From: Corallococcus sp. CA053C
Lineage (GTDB): Bacteria > Myxococcota > Myxococcia > Myxococcales > Myxococcaceae
DNA: 61,199 nucleotides
Direction of reading: 5' to 3'
Assembly: GCF_003611675.1 (NCBI RefSeq)
Contig: NZ_RAWA01000011.1
Span: 1 to 61,199 of the forward strand
Position 1 is the first letter of the stretch. Every line of letters begins with the position of its first letter. Shown here piece by piece: positions 24,144 to 33,694 of the stretch. The translations under genes were made by a program, and so were the position numbers. The notes below the pieces were generated by a model, which worked only from the letters and a program-made list of their open reading frames with translations, had not been told where the DNA came from and searched no databases.

Positions 24144-25969
24144 CGACGCCGCCCGCGGAGTGGCGCTCGCTCGCCCGGTGGACGATGCGCCCGCGCGTCC
24201 TGGGCAGCAGCGTGGGCGTGGCGCTGGCCCTCTTGCACATCCACCTGTCCCACACGTTGCCACCCGAGGGGCGGGGGCCGCTGTCGGTGCTCGGGCTGGT
24301 GGCGCTGGCGCTCTTCCTGGGGCTGGGCACGCTGCGCGACGCCCGGGCCCTGCGCACGCTGATCGCGCTGGGCGAGGGCAAGGTGCCCGCCACGCCCGAA
24401 CACCTGCGCGTCGCGCTCCAGGAGGTGGCGGCCATGCCCGGCCGCGGCTTCTGGTTCGCCATGCAGGGCTGGCTGGGCGGCACGGTGGTGGTGGCGCTGT
24501 CCTTCCCGGTGCTCGCGCACGTGCCGTGGTCGGAAGGGCTGCGCGTGGTGCTGATGGGGCTGTCCCTGGGGCCGCTCAGCTCGATGCTCGTCTACCTGAT
24601 GCTGGTGCGCCGGGGCCGGGCCACCCAGGGGTGGCTGGTGGCCGCGGGGCTGTCGCCGCTGGAGGTGCTGGCCGCCCTGCCGCCCCGGCGCATGCACATC
24701 CGCCGGCGCCTGGTGGCGTTCACCGCCATCGCGGTCCTGAGCCCGTCGCTCTTCATCCTCGACGTGGCCTTCACGCGCACGGTGGCGGTGGTGGACTCGT
24801 GGGCGCAGGCCACCACGCCGCAGGCGCGCGGGGAGGTCATCGCGCGGGCGCGACGGGGAGAGGGGCCGCCCCTGGGGCTGCTGTCGGGGCTCGTCACGCT
24901 GCTCATCCTGGGCACCGCGGCGCTCGCGGGCACGGCGCTCTCCGAACCCCTGCGCGCCATCACCGAGGACGCGACGCGCATCGCGCGCGGCGAGGTGCGG
25001 CCTCCGCGCGTCATCCACGCCGAGGACGAGGTGTGGGCCACCTCCGCGGCCTTCACCCAGATGCAGGTGCAGCTGGTGCAGGCGCTCACGCAGCTGCGCA
25101 AGGCGGGCCTGCAGATCTCCACCACCACGTCGCAGCTGGTGGCCACCAGCACGGAGCAGGAGGCGGGCGCGGACGAGCAGGCGGGCTCGCTCAACGCGAC
25201 CAGCGCCACCACGGAGGAGCTGGCGCGCTCGGCGCAGCTGATCGCCGACAACGCGGAGTCCGTGTCCGCCATCGCGGAGCGGACCTTCGGCGCGGCGCAG
25301 TCCGGCCAGCGCGGCGCCACCGCCTTCCTGGGCGCCATGAAGCGCATGAAGTCGGACAACGAGGACATCGCGGAGGCGGTGGTGCGCCTCAACAAGCGCG
25401 TGCAGCAGATTGGCAAGGTGGTCGAGTTCATCAACGAGATCGCCGACAAGTCGGACCTGCTGGCGCTCAACGCGGAGCTGGAGGGCACGAAGGCGGGTGA
25501 AGTGGGGCGGGGCTTCTCGCTGGTGGCCGCGGAGATGCGCCGGCTCGCGGAGAACGTCATCCGCTCCACGAAGGAGATTGAGGGCCTCATCGGGGAGATC
25601 CGCGACGCGACGAACGCGGCGGTGATGGCCACGGAGGCGGGCCTGAAGACGACGGAGGTGGGCACGCTGCTCGCGGCGCAGGTGGACGACAGCCTGGGGC
25701 TCATCCTGGAGCTGGCGCGGCAGACGTCGCACGCGGTGCGGAGCATCTCGCTGGCCACGTTGCAGCAGCAGACGGGCACGGATCAGCTCGCGGCGGCCAT
25801 GGGGGACATCCTGCGCGTCACCGAGCAGAACGCCGCGGCGACGAAGCAGATGGTGGCGGCGAACGCGGACCTGTCCTCGCTGGCGCACGACCTCCAGCAC
25901 GTGGTGGAGCGCTTCCACGTCGAGCCCTCCGTCGAGTCTCCCAGCGGCAGCGGCACCGGGGAGGGGTGA
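24140..25969 (+). CDS. Methyl-accepting chemotaxis receptor, polytopic (first of pair)
   Basis: A 609-residue receptor. The N-terminal 265 residues contain about six predicted transmembrane helices with only short loops and no large periplasmic ligand domain. A HAMP segment follows (SEPLRAITEDATRIARGE). The cytoplasmic coiled coil has a divergent hairpin tip, EIADKSDLLALNAELEGTKA, then GRGFSLVAAEMRRLAENV; most receptors have IADQTNLLALNAAIEAARA. The start is fixed by the ATGA overlap with the upstream CheW-like gene. It probably senses a membrane-associated signal. No C-terminal CheR-docking pentapeptide is seen. Confidence 0.88.
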   Translation: MTTPPAEWRSLARWTMRPRVLGSSVGVALALLHIHLSHTLPPEGRGPLSVLGLVALALFLGLGTLRDARALRTLIALGEGKVPATPEHLRVALQEVAAMPGRGFWFAMQGWLGGTVVVALSFPVLAHVPWSEGLRVVLMGLSLGPLSSMLVYLMLVRRGRATQGWLVAAGLSPLEVLAALPPRRMHIRRRLVAFTAIAVLSPSLFILDVAFTRTVAVVDSWAQATTPQARGEVIARARRGEGPPLGLLSGLVTLLILGTAALAGTALSEPLRAITEDATRIARGEVRPPRVIHAEDEVWATSAAFTQMQVQLVQALTQLRKAGLQISTTTSQLVATSTEQEAGADEQAGSLNATSATTEELARSAQLIADNAESVSAIAERTFGAAQSGQRGATAFLGAMKRMKSDNEDIAEAVVRLNKRVQQIGKVVEFINEIADKSDLLALNAELEGTKAGEVGRGFSLVAAEMRRLAENVIRSTKEIEGLIGEIRDATNAAVMATEAGLKTTEVGTLLAAQVDDSLGLILELARQTSHAVRSISLATLQQQTGTDQLAAAMGDILRVTEQNAAATKQMVAANADLSSLAHDLQHVVERFHVEPSVESPSGSGTGEG

Positions 25970-25976
25970 GGCGACC

Positions 25977-27797
25977 ATGGCCCCGCGCATCGGCCCCCGG
26001 CGGGCCTCGTTCAGCCGGCACCTGATGTTCCCCGTCCCGCTGGCGAACCTGGTGGGCTCCACGCTGGGCCTGCACTTCGCCTCGCTGGTCCTGGGCGGCC
26101 CGCTGGTGGTGAACCTGGGCGCGCTCGTCGTCCTGGTGGTGGGCGTGAGCCTGCTGCACATGCTCTTGGGCGTGGGGATGACGCTGCGCCGGCTTCCCAT
26201 GTTGCGCGCGCTGGAGCGCGGGGACGTGGCGCCCACGCCCGCGAACCTGGCGGTGGCCGTGGGCGAGGTGTCGCGTGCCCCGGGCGAGGCGTTCTTCCTC
26301 TCGCTGGTCCTGTGGGCGCTGACGACGGGCGTGGTGGGCGTGGTGCTCTGGACGGTGATGGCGCTGCCGGGCGAGCTCACCCTGCGGGTCGCGGGGCTGG
26401 GGGCGCTGTTCGGTCCGCTCACGTCGCTGCTCGTCTACGGGCTCGTCACGCTCCGGGCGCGGCGGGGCGTGCTGTGGGTGGCGGAGCAGGGGCTGACGCA
26501 CGCGCAGGTCATCGCCGCGCTGCCCCGGCGCTCGCGCATCCGGACGCGGCTGGTGGCCTTCACCGCCATCTGCGTGGTGACGCCCGCGGTGATGTGCGCG
26601 CAGGTCGTCACGGCGCTGTCGGAGCGCGTCTTCACGCGGCTGTTGGAGGCGGGCAGCCCGGACGTGCAGGGCGTGATGGTGGACGCGCTGCACCTGGAGG
26701 CGTTCACGTCCAGCGCGGTGCTGTGCGCGGTGGTGTTCGGGCTGGCGCTCGCCACGGCGTACCTGGGCGGCACGCTGCTGGGCCGGCCCATGCGGGAGCT
26801 GTCCGGGGAGGCGCGCCGCATCGCCGCCGGAGACCTGGCGAGCCCCCAGCTGGTGCCCGCCGAGGACGAGGTGTGGGCGGTGTCCGCGGCCTTCACCACG
26901 ATGCGCACGCACCTGGCGGACGTGCTCGCGCAACTGCAGCGCGCGGGGGTGCAGATCTCCGCCACCACGGAGGAGATCCTCAGCACGTCCGGACGCTACG
27001 AGGAGGGGGCCGCCGAACAGGCCAGCAGCCTGGACGAGACGAGCGCCACCACGGAGGAGCTGGCGCGCTCGGCGAAGCAGATCGCGGAGAACGCGGGGTC
27101 GGTGGCGGAGATCGCCATGCGCACGCTCGCGGCGGCGGAGGGCGGGCAGGGGAGCGCGGAGTCGTTCCTGGACGCCATGTCGCGCATGCGCCAGGACAAC
27201 CACGCCATCAGCTCCGCGGTGGCGCGGCTGAACAAGCGCGTGCAGCAGATTGGCAAGATCGTCGAGTTCATCAACGGCGTGGCGGACAAGTCGGACCTGC
27301 TGGCGCTCAACGCGGAGCTGGAGGGCACCAAGGCGGGCGAGGTGGGGCGGGGCTTCTCGCTGGTGGCCGCGGAGATGCGCAGGCTCGCGGAGAACGTGCT
27401 GGAGTCCACCAAGGAGATTGAGGGGCTCATCGAGGAGGTGCGCGAGGCGAGCGCCGCGGCGGTGGCGGTGACGGGCGGCGGGGTGCGCGCGGTGGAGACG
27501 GGCACCGCGCTGGCGGAGCAGGTGTCGGAGTCGCTCCGGCAGATCGTCAACCTGGCGGGGCAGACGTCGGACGCGGTGCGGAGCATCTCCTGGTCCACGC
27601 AGCAGCAGCAGTCGGGCACGGATCAGCTCGCGGAGACGATGGCGGACATCCTGCGGGTGACGCAGCAGAGCCTCAACGCGACGAAGCAGGTGAGCTCCGC
27701 GAACGGGGACCTGCTGGGGCTGGCGCAGGACCTGCGCGGGGTGGTGGAGCGCTTCCAGATCCATCAGGCGACGCTGCGCCAGGGGGAGGACGGGTGA
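25977..27797 (+). CDS. Methyl-accepting chemotaxis receptor, polytopic (second of pair)
   Basis: A 606-residue paralogue of the preceding receptor with the same layout: about six N-terminal membrane helices, HAMP (GRPMRELSGEARRIAAGD), and a coiled coil with the same unusual tip (VADKSDLLALNAELEGTKA). The signalling halves are nearly identical at the tip, whereas the membrane halves differ, so the pair probably arose by tandem duplication and senses different inputs. It begins 8 bp after its twin. Its stop overlaps the CheA GTG start (GTGA). Confidence 0.88.
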   Translation: MAPRIGPRRASFSRHLMFPVPLANLVGSTLGLHFASLVLGGPLVVNLGALVVLVVGVSLLHMLLGVGMTLRRLPMLRALERGDVAPTPANLAVAVGEVSRAPGEAFFLSLVLWALTTGVVGVVLWTVMALPGELTLRVAGLGALFGPLTSLLVYGLVTLRARRGVLWVAEQGLTHAQVIAALPRRSRIRTRLVAFTAICVVTPAVMCAQVVTALSERVFTRLLEAGSPDVQGVMVDALHLEAFTSSAVLCAVVFGLALATAYLGGTLLGRPMRELSGEARRIAAGDLASPQLVPAEDEVWAVSAAFTTMRTHLADVLAQLQRAGVQISATTEEILSTSGRYEEGAAEQASSLDETSATTEELARSAKQIAENAGSVAEIAMRTLAAAEGGQGSAESFLDAMSRMRQDNHAISSAVARLNKRVQQIGKIVEFINGVADKSDLLALNAELEGTKAGEVGRGFSLVAAEMRRLAENVLESTKEIEGLIEEVREASAAAVAVTGGGVRAVETGTALAEQVSESLRQIVNLAGQTSDAVRSISWSTQQQQSGTDQLAETMADILRVTQQSLNATKQVSSANGDLLGLAQDLRGVVERFQIHQATLRQGEDG

Positions 27798-30349
27798 ACC
27801 CCAGCGAGCGGCTCCTCAAGCAGTTCCGCGACCTGGTCACGGTGCGCCTGGAGCGCATCAACCGCTCCCTCATGGAGCTGGAGGCCGGAGGGAACGTGGA
27901 GGCCGGGCAGCGGGTGCTGCGCGAGTTGCACGGGCTGAAGGGCGAGGCCCGGATGATGGGCTTCGACGACATCAACACGCTCGTGCACCAGATGGAGGAG
28001 CTGGTCCGGTGCGTGGAGCCCTACCGCTACCGGCTCACCTCGGAGTCCACCGACGCGCTGCTCACCACGGCGGACGCGGTGCTCGCGCTGTCCGGAGCGC
28101 TCCAGGCGGGAGAGCCGGCGCTGGCGGTGGACACGCTGGTGGCGACGCTGCAGTTGAGGCTCACGGCGGAGGCCGCCCGTCCGCCCGTCGCGGTGCAGGC
28201 CCCCCGCGAGCCGGTGGATGAGGCCGACTGGCCCGGGACCGCGGTGCTGGCCTCGCGCGCCCAGGCCGCGGCACAGCGGGGGGAGGGAAATCCGTCCGCG
28301 TCACATCCCCAGGTGACGCCCCGCGCGGAGCCGTCCGGCACGCCGGTGGTTCCCTCGCACTGGGGGACGATGGCGCCCCGGCCGGAGTCACCGTTGGGAG
28401 GAGGGATGTCCCCGGCGGCGGCTGCGTCCCACCTGCTGATGACGGCCATCCGCTCGGAGCCGCCGGGGGGCCATGCCGTCACGGGCGGCGCGACGGGCTC
28501 GCACGGTGTGCCGCCCACGGTCTCGTCGAGCGCGCACCTCGTGAACCCGACCGCGGCATCGCTGCCGGGCACGCGCCTGATCGACACCCCGCGCTCCCGC
28601 CCTGCCTCGGGGCCCGCTCCGAAGACCGGCGGCCCGGCGCGCAGTGGCGAGGTCCGCATCGACACGGCGGTGCGCATCGGCGTGGCCAGCCTGGACATGC
28701 TCACCAGCGCGGTGACCAACCTGGGCCAGGTGGCGCGCCGCCGTGAGCTGGCGACCGCGCGGCGGCTGGCGCTCGTGCGCGAGTTGAGCGAGCTGGCCCG
28801 CGTGGCGGAGGACCTGGGGCCCGCGGGCGTGGCGCTCGCGGAGCGGCTGGGCCGCGCGAAGGAGCTGGCCGCCACGCTGCACCGTGAGGCCAAGCTGCTC
28901 GCCAACGCGGAGCTGCGCGACCTGGGCCAGGTCTCCGAGGAGGTGCAGACCCTGCGCATGCTGCCCCTGTCCGTCCTCTTCGAACCCTACCCGCGCATGG
29001 TGCGAGACCTCGCGCGCGAGCTGGGCAAGGAGGTGGAGCTCGTCGTGGACGGCGAGGACACCCGCGCCGACCGCGCCGTGGTGGAGGCCCTGCGCGAGCC
29101 GCTCATGCACCTGGTGCGCAACGCGCTGGACCACGGCCTGGAGACGCGCGTGGACCGCGTGGCCTCCGGCAAGCACCCCCGGGGCTGCCTCACCCTGCGC
29201 GCCTCGCGCGAGGGCAGCCGCATCATGCTGCGCGTGGAGGACGACGGCGCGGGCATGGATCCCGCGCTCCTGCGCCGCGTGGCCGTGCGCCGGGGCGTGC
29301 TCGACGAGGCCGCCGCGAACGCCCTCTCCGACACCGCCGCGCGCGAGCTGATCTTCCTGCCCGGCTTCTCCTCGCGCGAGGTGGTCACCGACCTGTCAGG
29401 TCGGGGCGTGGGCCTGGATGCCGTACGTGCGTCCCTCCAGGCGCTGGGTGGCGACGTGGGCGTGGAGTCCGCGCCCGGCTGGGGCACCATCTTCACCCTG
29501 CGCGTCCCGGTGTCCCTCACCATGGCGCCCCTGCTCTTCGTCCAGGTGGGCGATGAGACGCTCGCCCTCAGTGCCGTCCACGTCTCCCGCGCCCTCAAGG
29601 TGGAGGCCTCCGAGGTGGGCGAGGTCGCCGGCCGGCCCACCGTCCGGAGCGACGGCCGCGTGCTGCCCTTCGCCTCGCTGGCGTCGCTGCTGGGGCTCGG
29701 CACCGAGCGCCCCGCGCGGGAGGGCGAGCTGGTGCTCGTGGTGAAGGGCCAGGGCATGGAGGCCGCACTGGCCGTGGACCGGGTGCTGGAGGAGCGCGTC
29801 CAGGCGATCCTGCCGCTGAAGGGCATCCTCGCCCGCTTCACCCACCTCACCGGCGCCACCTCGCTCGCGGACGGGCGGCTCGTGATGGTCCTGTCGGCGG
29901 CGATCCTGGCGGCCGGCGTGCACGGCACCGCCCCGCTGAAGCTTGCCCGCCCGCCGGTCCGGGTCCCCCAGGCGCGCCGCCGCCGCATCCTCGTGGTGGA
30001 CGACTCGCCCCTCACCCGCGAGCTGGTGGCGAACCTGCTGGAGGCGGTGGGGTACGACACGCTCCGGGCGGCGGACGGCCCCGGGGCACTGGAGCTGCTC
30101 GGACAGGACGGCCCCCCGGTGGAGCTGGTCGTCACCGACCTGGAGATGCCGGAGATGGACGGCGTGGAGCTCACCCGGCGCCTGAAGACCAATCCCACCC
30201 GAGCTCGCCTGCCTGTCGTCATCCTCACCACCCGGGGCGGGGAGGCGGACCGGGCGCGCGGGTTGGCGGCCGGGGCGGACGGCTACATCACCAAGGGCGA
30301 CCTCGTCCGGCAGGACCTGGTGGACGTGGTGGGGCGGCTCCTGGCCTGA
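27794..30349 (+). CDS. cheA: CheA histidine kinase fused to a receiver (CheA-REC)
   Basis: An 851-residue hybrid. The P1 Hpt domain has phospho-acceptor H46 in [17 protein letters not shown] long Pro/Ala/Gly-rich linker (about 120-285) follows, in the place where P2 is usually found. P3 dimerisation and the P4 ATPase ([29 protein letters not shown]) come next, then a CheW-like P5 (about 570-690) and a C-terminal receiver (DDSPLT, acceptor Asp in [15 protein letters not shown] near the end). GTG 27794 is set by the GTGA overlap with the receptor. The operon has no separate CheY, so the fused receiver may act as output or phosphate sink. Confidence 0.92.
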   Translation: MNPSERLLKQFRDLVTVRLERINRSLMELEAGGNVEAGQRVLRELHGLKGEARMMGFDDINTLVHQMEELVRCVEPYRYRLTSESTDALLTTADAVLALSGALQAGEPALAVDTLVATLQLRLTAEAARPPVAVQAPREPVDEADWPGTAVLASRAQAAAQRGEGNPSASHPQVTPRAEPSGTPVVPSHWGTMAPRPESPLGGGMSPAAAASHLLMTAIRSEPPGGHAVTGGATGSHGVPPTVSSSAHLVNPTAASLPGTRLIDTPRSRPASGPAPKTGGPARSGEVRIDTAVRIGVASLDMLTSAVTNLGQVARRRELATARRLALVRELSELARVAEDLGPAGVALAERLGRAKELAATLHREAKLLANAELRDLGQVSEEVQTLRMLPLSVLFEPYPRMVRDLARELGKEVELVVDGEDTRADRAVVEALREPLMHLVRNALDHGLETRVDRVASGKHPRGCLTLRASREGSRIMLRVEDDGAGMDPALLRRVAVRRGVLDEAAANALSDTAARELIFLPGFSSREVVTDLSGRGVGLDAVRASLQALGGDVGVESAPGWGTIFTLRVPVSLTMAPLLFVQVGDETLALSAVHVSRALKVEASEVGEVAGRPTVRSDGRVLPFASLASLLGLGTERPAREGELVLVVKGQGMEAALAVDRVLEERVQAILPLKGILARFTHLTGATSLADGRLVMVLSAAILAAGVHGTAPLKLARPPVRVPQARRRRILVVDDSPLTRELVANLLEAVGYDTLRAADGPGALELLGQDGPPVELVVTDLEMPEMDGVELTRRLKTNPTRARLPVVILTTRGGEADRARGLAAGADGYITKGDLVRQDLVDVVGRLLA

Positions 30350-30414
30350 AGCCGGGCTGGCAATCGACGCGCATTGCTATACTCCCCGTCGCGCGTACGG
30401 GGTATGGAACGTCC

Positions 30415-31470
30415 ATGGGCAAGAAAGTGTCGGTGCTGGTGGTCGATGACTCGCTCATCTGCCGACAGCTCATCAGCGCGGCGTTGAGCGACGATCCGGA
30501 CGTCGAGGTCGTCGGCACCGCGGCGAACGGCCAGGAGGCCGTTGCCCTCACGAAGGAGCTGCGCCCGCACGTCATCACCATGGACGTGGACATGCCCGTC
30601 ATGGACGGGCTCACGGCCGTGGAGCACATCATGGCCGAGTGCCCCACGCCCATCCTGGTGCTGACGGGAGACCCCCGCTCGCAGGCCCCCGCGCTGACGT
30701 ACCGCGCGCTGGAATTGGGCGCGCTGGCGCTGCAGATCAAGCCCTCCATCGACGCGGGCGCGGACGCGTGGAACCTCACCAAGGAGGTGAAGCTCATCTC
30801 CTCGGTGCGCGTCATCCGCCACGTCAGGGGCCCCAAGCGCACGCAGGCGGGGACGCCGCACCCCACGGCGGTGCTGCCCGCGGTCTCCATGGGCATCGTG
30901 GCGGTGGCCGCCAGCACCGGCGGCCCGCAGGTGCTCTACCGGATGCTGTCGGAGCTGCCGGCGGACTTCCCGGCGCCCATCGTCATCGTGCAGCACATCA
31001 ACGCGGCCTTCTCGGAGTCGCTGGCCAGCTGGCTCGCCAACGCGAGCAAGCTCAAGGTGCGGCTCGCGCAGGACGGCGACACGCTGACGCCCGGGCTGGT
31101 GCTGGTGGCGCCGCCGGATCAACACACGCTCGTGCCGCTGCGCGGGCGCGTGGTGCTCAAGCCCGGCGTGGAGCGCGACGGGCACATGCCCAGCGGCACC
31201 ATGCTGCTGGAGAGCGTGGCCAAGACGTACGGCCGGCGCGCGGTGGGCGTCGTGCTCACGGGCATGGGCGCGGACGGCGCGGACGGGCTGCTCGCCATCA
31301 AGCAGGCCGGAGGACTGGCGCTCGCGCAGAACGAGGAGTCCTGCGTGGTGTTCGGCATGCCGGGCGCGGCGGTGGAGCGCAAGGCGGTGGACCACCTCAT
31401 CCACGGCGACGACGTCGCGGCCACGCTGGCGCGGCTGGCGCGCGGAGAGTCGCTGCCAGCGGGTCGCTGA
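30415..31470 (+). CDS. cheB: CheB protein-glutamate methylesterase
   Basis: A 351-residue protein with an N-terminal receiver ([10 protein letters not shown], acceptor in [11 protein letters not shown]) and a C-terminal methylesterase. The catalytic Ser is in AASTGGPQ, the His in VQHINAAF, and the Asp in GMGADGADG. It removes methyl groups from receptor glutamates when phosphorylated by CheA and so sets adaptation together with CheR. A 65-bp gap separates it from cheA, the largest in the operon. Confidence 0.95.
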   Translation: MGKKVSVLVVDDSLICRQLISAALSDDPDVEVVGTAANGQEAVALTKELRPHVITMDVDMPVMDGLTAVEHIMAECPTPILVLTGDPRSQAPALTYRALELGALALQIKPSIDAGADAWNLTKEVKLISSVRVIRHVRGPKRTQAGTPHPTAVLPAVSMGIVAVAASTGGPQVLYRMLSELPADFPAPIVIVQHINAAFSESLASWLANASKLKVRLAQDGDTLTPGLVLVAPPDQHTLVPLRGRVVLKPGVERDGHMPSGTMLLESVAKTYGRRAVGVVLTGMGADGADGLLAIKQAGGLALAQNEESCVVFGMPGAAVERKAVDHLIHGDDVAATLARLARGESLPAGR

Positions 31471-31479
31471 GCCGTCGCC

Positions 31480-32742
31480 GTGACGTCCTCTCCCGAGCGC
31501 TGGGCTCCCGTGCACGCGTTCGTGTCGGCGCACACGGGCATGGCGCTGAGCGTGGCCCAGCGGCGGCGGCTGGACGCGCGCCTGGAGGCCCTGGACCTCC
31601 CGGGCCCCGCCGAGCAGGTGGTGGCGCACCTGCGCTCGGGGGCGGGCGCGGCGGACCTGGCGCGGCTGGTGGGCGCGGTGGCGGTGCACACGTCGGAGCT
31701 GTTCCGGGACGACGTGCAGCTTTCTGCCTTCCGCGAGCACGTGCTGTCGCCCCGGGTGCAGCGCTCGAAGCAGCCGCTGCGGATGTGGAGCGCGGGGTGC
31801 GCGGCGGGCGAGGAGGTGGCCACGCTGCTCATGCTCCTGGCGCAGGAGGGCGCGGATCCCACCAGCCGCGTGCTGGGCACGGACCTCTCCGACCTCGTGC
31901 TGACCCGGGCGCGCGAGCTGAACTTCCCGGCGGAGGCGCTGCGACGGGTCCCGGAGGCGCTGCGCCCGCGCTACTTCGAACCCCGCGCCGGGCGTCAGGT
32001 GCTGGTGGAGGCGCTGCGCACGCAGGCCGAGTTCCGGTGCCACAACCTGATGGAGACGCCGTACCCAGAAGTGGAGGGCGGGTTCGACGTCATCTTCTGC
32101 CGCAACGTCCTCATCTACTTCACCCCGGACGCCTTCCAGCGCACGGTGCGGAGCCTGACGGAGCGGCTCGCGCCCGGCGGGGTGCTGGTGCTGTCGGCCG
32201 CGGAGCCCCTGCTCCAGCTTCCTCCGGAGCTGCGGCTGCTGCCCTGCGAGCACGCCTTCTTCTACGTGCGCGTGGAGGGGCCGGTCGTGCCAGCACCTCC
32301 GGCGCGGCGCGAACCCTCCCTGCCTCCCGCCGCCCTCCCGGACGTGGCCCCTGCCCGCGCGGCGGAGCCGGGTCCCGAGCCAACCGCCGTCGCCTCGCAG
32401 CCGCCGCTCCTTGAGCCGGCCGCGGACGCGATGGCGGAGGCGGACTGGCTCTTCTCGTGCGTGCTCGACGGTGCCTCCACCGGCGTCTCCGACGAGCAGT
32501 CGGAGTGGAACCTGCGCCGGTGCCTGGAACTGGACCCGGACCACGTCGCCGCGCGCTACCTCCTGGGGATGCTGCTGGAGCAATCCGGCCGTCCCGACGC
32601 GGCGGTGGTCGAGTACCGCCGTGCCAGGGATGCGGTGGACTCCGGCCGGGCGCGGCCGGTGCCCTTCTTCCTGAACCTGCCCCGGTTGCGGGTGGCGTGC
32701 GCCAGGGCCGTGGAGCGCCTGGAGGGCGGAAGCCCCGGTTGA
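31480..32742 (+). CDS. cheR: CheR methyltransferase with C-terminal TPR-like region
   Basis: A 420-residue protein. The CheR domain (about 1-265) has the SAM motif WSAGCAAGEE, the FDVIFCRNVLIYF block and LSAAEPL; the N-terminal helical part is short. After a Pro/Ala-rich linker, the C-terminal 100 residues form helical repeats (NLRRCLELDPDHVAARYLLG), a TPR-like arrangement common in myxobacterial CheR proteins and probably used to dock receptors that lack the pentapeptide. The start is GTG 31480, 9 bp after cheB. Confidence 0.9.
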   Translation: MTSSPERWAPVHAFVSAHTGMALSVAQRRRLDARLEALDLPGPAEQVVAHLRSGAGAADLARLVGAVAVHTSELFRDDVQLSAFREHVLSPRVQRSKQPLRMWSAGCAAGEEVATLLMLLAQEGADPTSRVLGTDLSDLVLTRARELNFPAEALRRVPEALRPRYFEPRAGRQVLVEALRTQAEFRCHNLMETPYPEVEGGFDVIFCRNVLIYFTPDAFQRTVRSLTERLAPGGVLVLSAAEPLLQLPPELRLLPCEHAFFYVRVEGPVVPAPPARREPSLPPAALPDVAPARAAEPGPEPTAVASQPPLLEPAADAMAEADWLFSCVLDGASTGVSDEQSEWNLRRCLELDPDHVAARYLLGMLLEQSGRPDAAVVEYRRARDAVDSGRARPVPFFLNLPRLRVACARAVERLEGGSPG

Positions 32743-32830
32743 AGGCAGGGGGCGGGTCGCCCGCCTGGACGGTGCCGGGAGACAAACAGAAGCGGCGCGC
32801 GGAGGGCTTTGGACCTAGGATGCCGGCCCC

Positions 32831-33694
32831 ATGCGCAGGCTCGTGCTCGTCGCCTTGTTGACCGCCGCCGTTCCCGGATGTTTCTACCCCGCCGACCGGG
32901 GCCGTGCCCTCGAAGCCAAGGTGGACAAGCTGGGGGCGGACAACGCCCGGCTCGAAGCGGAGCTGAAGGAGGCGCGCTCGCAGCTCGTCGCCACCCTGCC
33001 GAAGATCGACGAGAAGGTCGCCCAGGTGACCCAGGCCCTGCAGAGCCTGGACACCGCCGCGCGCCGCAAGGACGCGGACATCGGCGTGCAGTTCCAGAAG
33101 ACGGTGGAGGACCTGTCGCAGCTGCGCGGCCAGGTGGAGACGTACCTCTACAAGATTGGCGAACTGGAGGCGGCGCTCGGCAAGAGCACCGAGGAGACCA
33201 ACCAGCGGCTCCTGGCGCTCCAGGGCACGGAGGCGGTGAAGGAAGCCGAGGCCAAGAAGAAGGCCGATGAGCTCCAGCGCCCCACGGAGAAGAAGGAGTT
33301 CCTCGCGCTCGCGCAGGAGAAGTCCAAGGCGGGCGACGTGCTGGTGGCCCGGCAGCTCTACAACGAGTTCGTGAAGAAGTGGGCCAAGGACGCGCTCGTG
33401 GGCGAGGCGCACTTCGGCCTGGGCGAGACGTACTTCACGGAAGCCAAGTGCCGCGAGGCCCTCTTCGAGTACGGCAAGGTGGTGCAGGACTTCCCGAAGA
33501 CGGCCTCCGCGCCGGACGCGTACCTGCGCTCCTCCGAATGCTTCCAGAAGCTGAAGATGAAGGAGGAGTCGAAGCTCGCGCTGGAGGAGCTGGTGAAGAG
33601 CTATCCCAAGTCGGACGCCGCGAAGACGGCCAAGACGAAGCTCGCGGAGCTGGACAAGAAGCCCGCGCCCGCGCCGAAGAAGGGGAAGAAGTGA
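32831..33694 (+). CDS. YbgF/CpoB-like TPR lipoprotein
   Basis: A 287-residue predicted lipoprotein with lipobox VPGC (Cys17). A long coiled coil rich in Lys/Glu/Ala (about 25-150) leads to a C-terminal set of TPR-type repeats (ARQLYNEFVKKWAKD, FGLGETYFTEAKCREALFEY, ALEELVKSYPKSDA) and a Lys-rich tail. This coiled coil plus TPR order is that of CpoB/YbgF, which coordinates Tol-Pal with cell-wall synthesis. No tol or pal genes adjoin it here, apart from the OmpA-like lipoprotein 10 kb upstream. Its stop overlaps the GTG of the next gene (GTGA). Confidence 0.85.
   Translation: MRRLVLVALLTAAVPGCFYPADRGRALEAKVDKLGADNARLEAELKEARSQLVATLPKIDEKVAQVTQALQSLDTAARRKDADIGVQFQKTVEDLSQLRGQVETYLYKIGELEAALGKSTEETNQRLLALQGTEAVKEAEAKKKADELQRPTEKKEFLALAQEKSKAGDVLVARQLYNEFVKKWAKDALVGEAHFGLGETYFTEAKCREALFEYGKVVQDFPKTASAPDAYLRSSECFQKLKMKEESKLALEELVKSYPKSDAAKTAKTKLAELDKKPAPAPKKGKK

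Noticed and set aside
30356-30383. A sigma-54 or sigma-70 promoter before cheB (TGGCA, TATACT)
   Set aside because: The GG-N10-GC spacing is met only with a poor -12 element, and the -35 for TATACT is weak. The gene is more simply part of the che operon.
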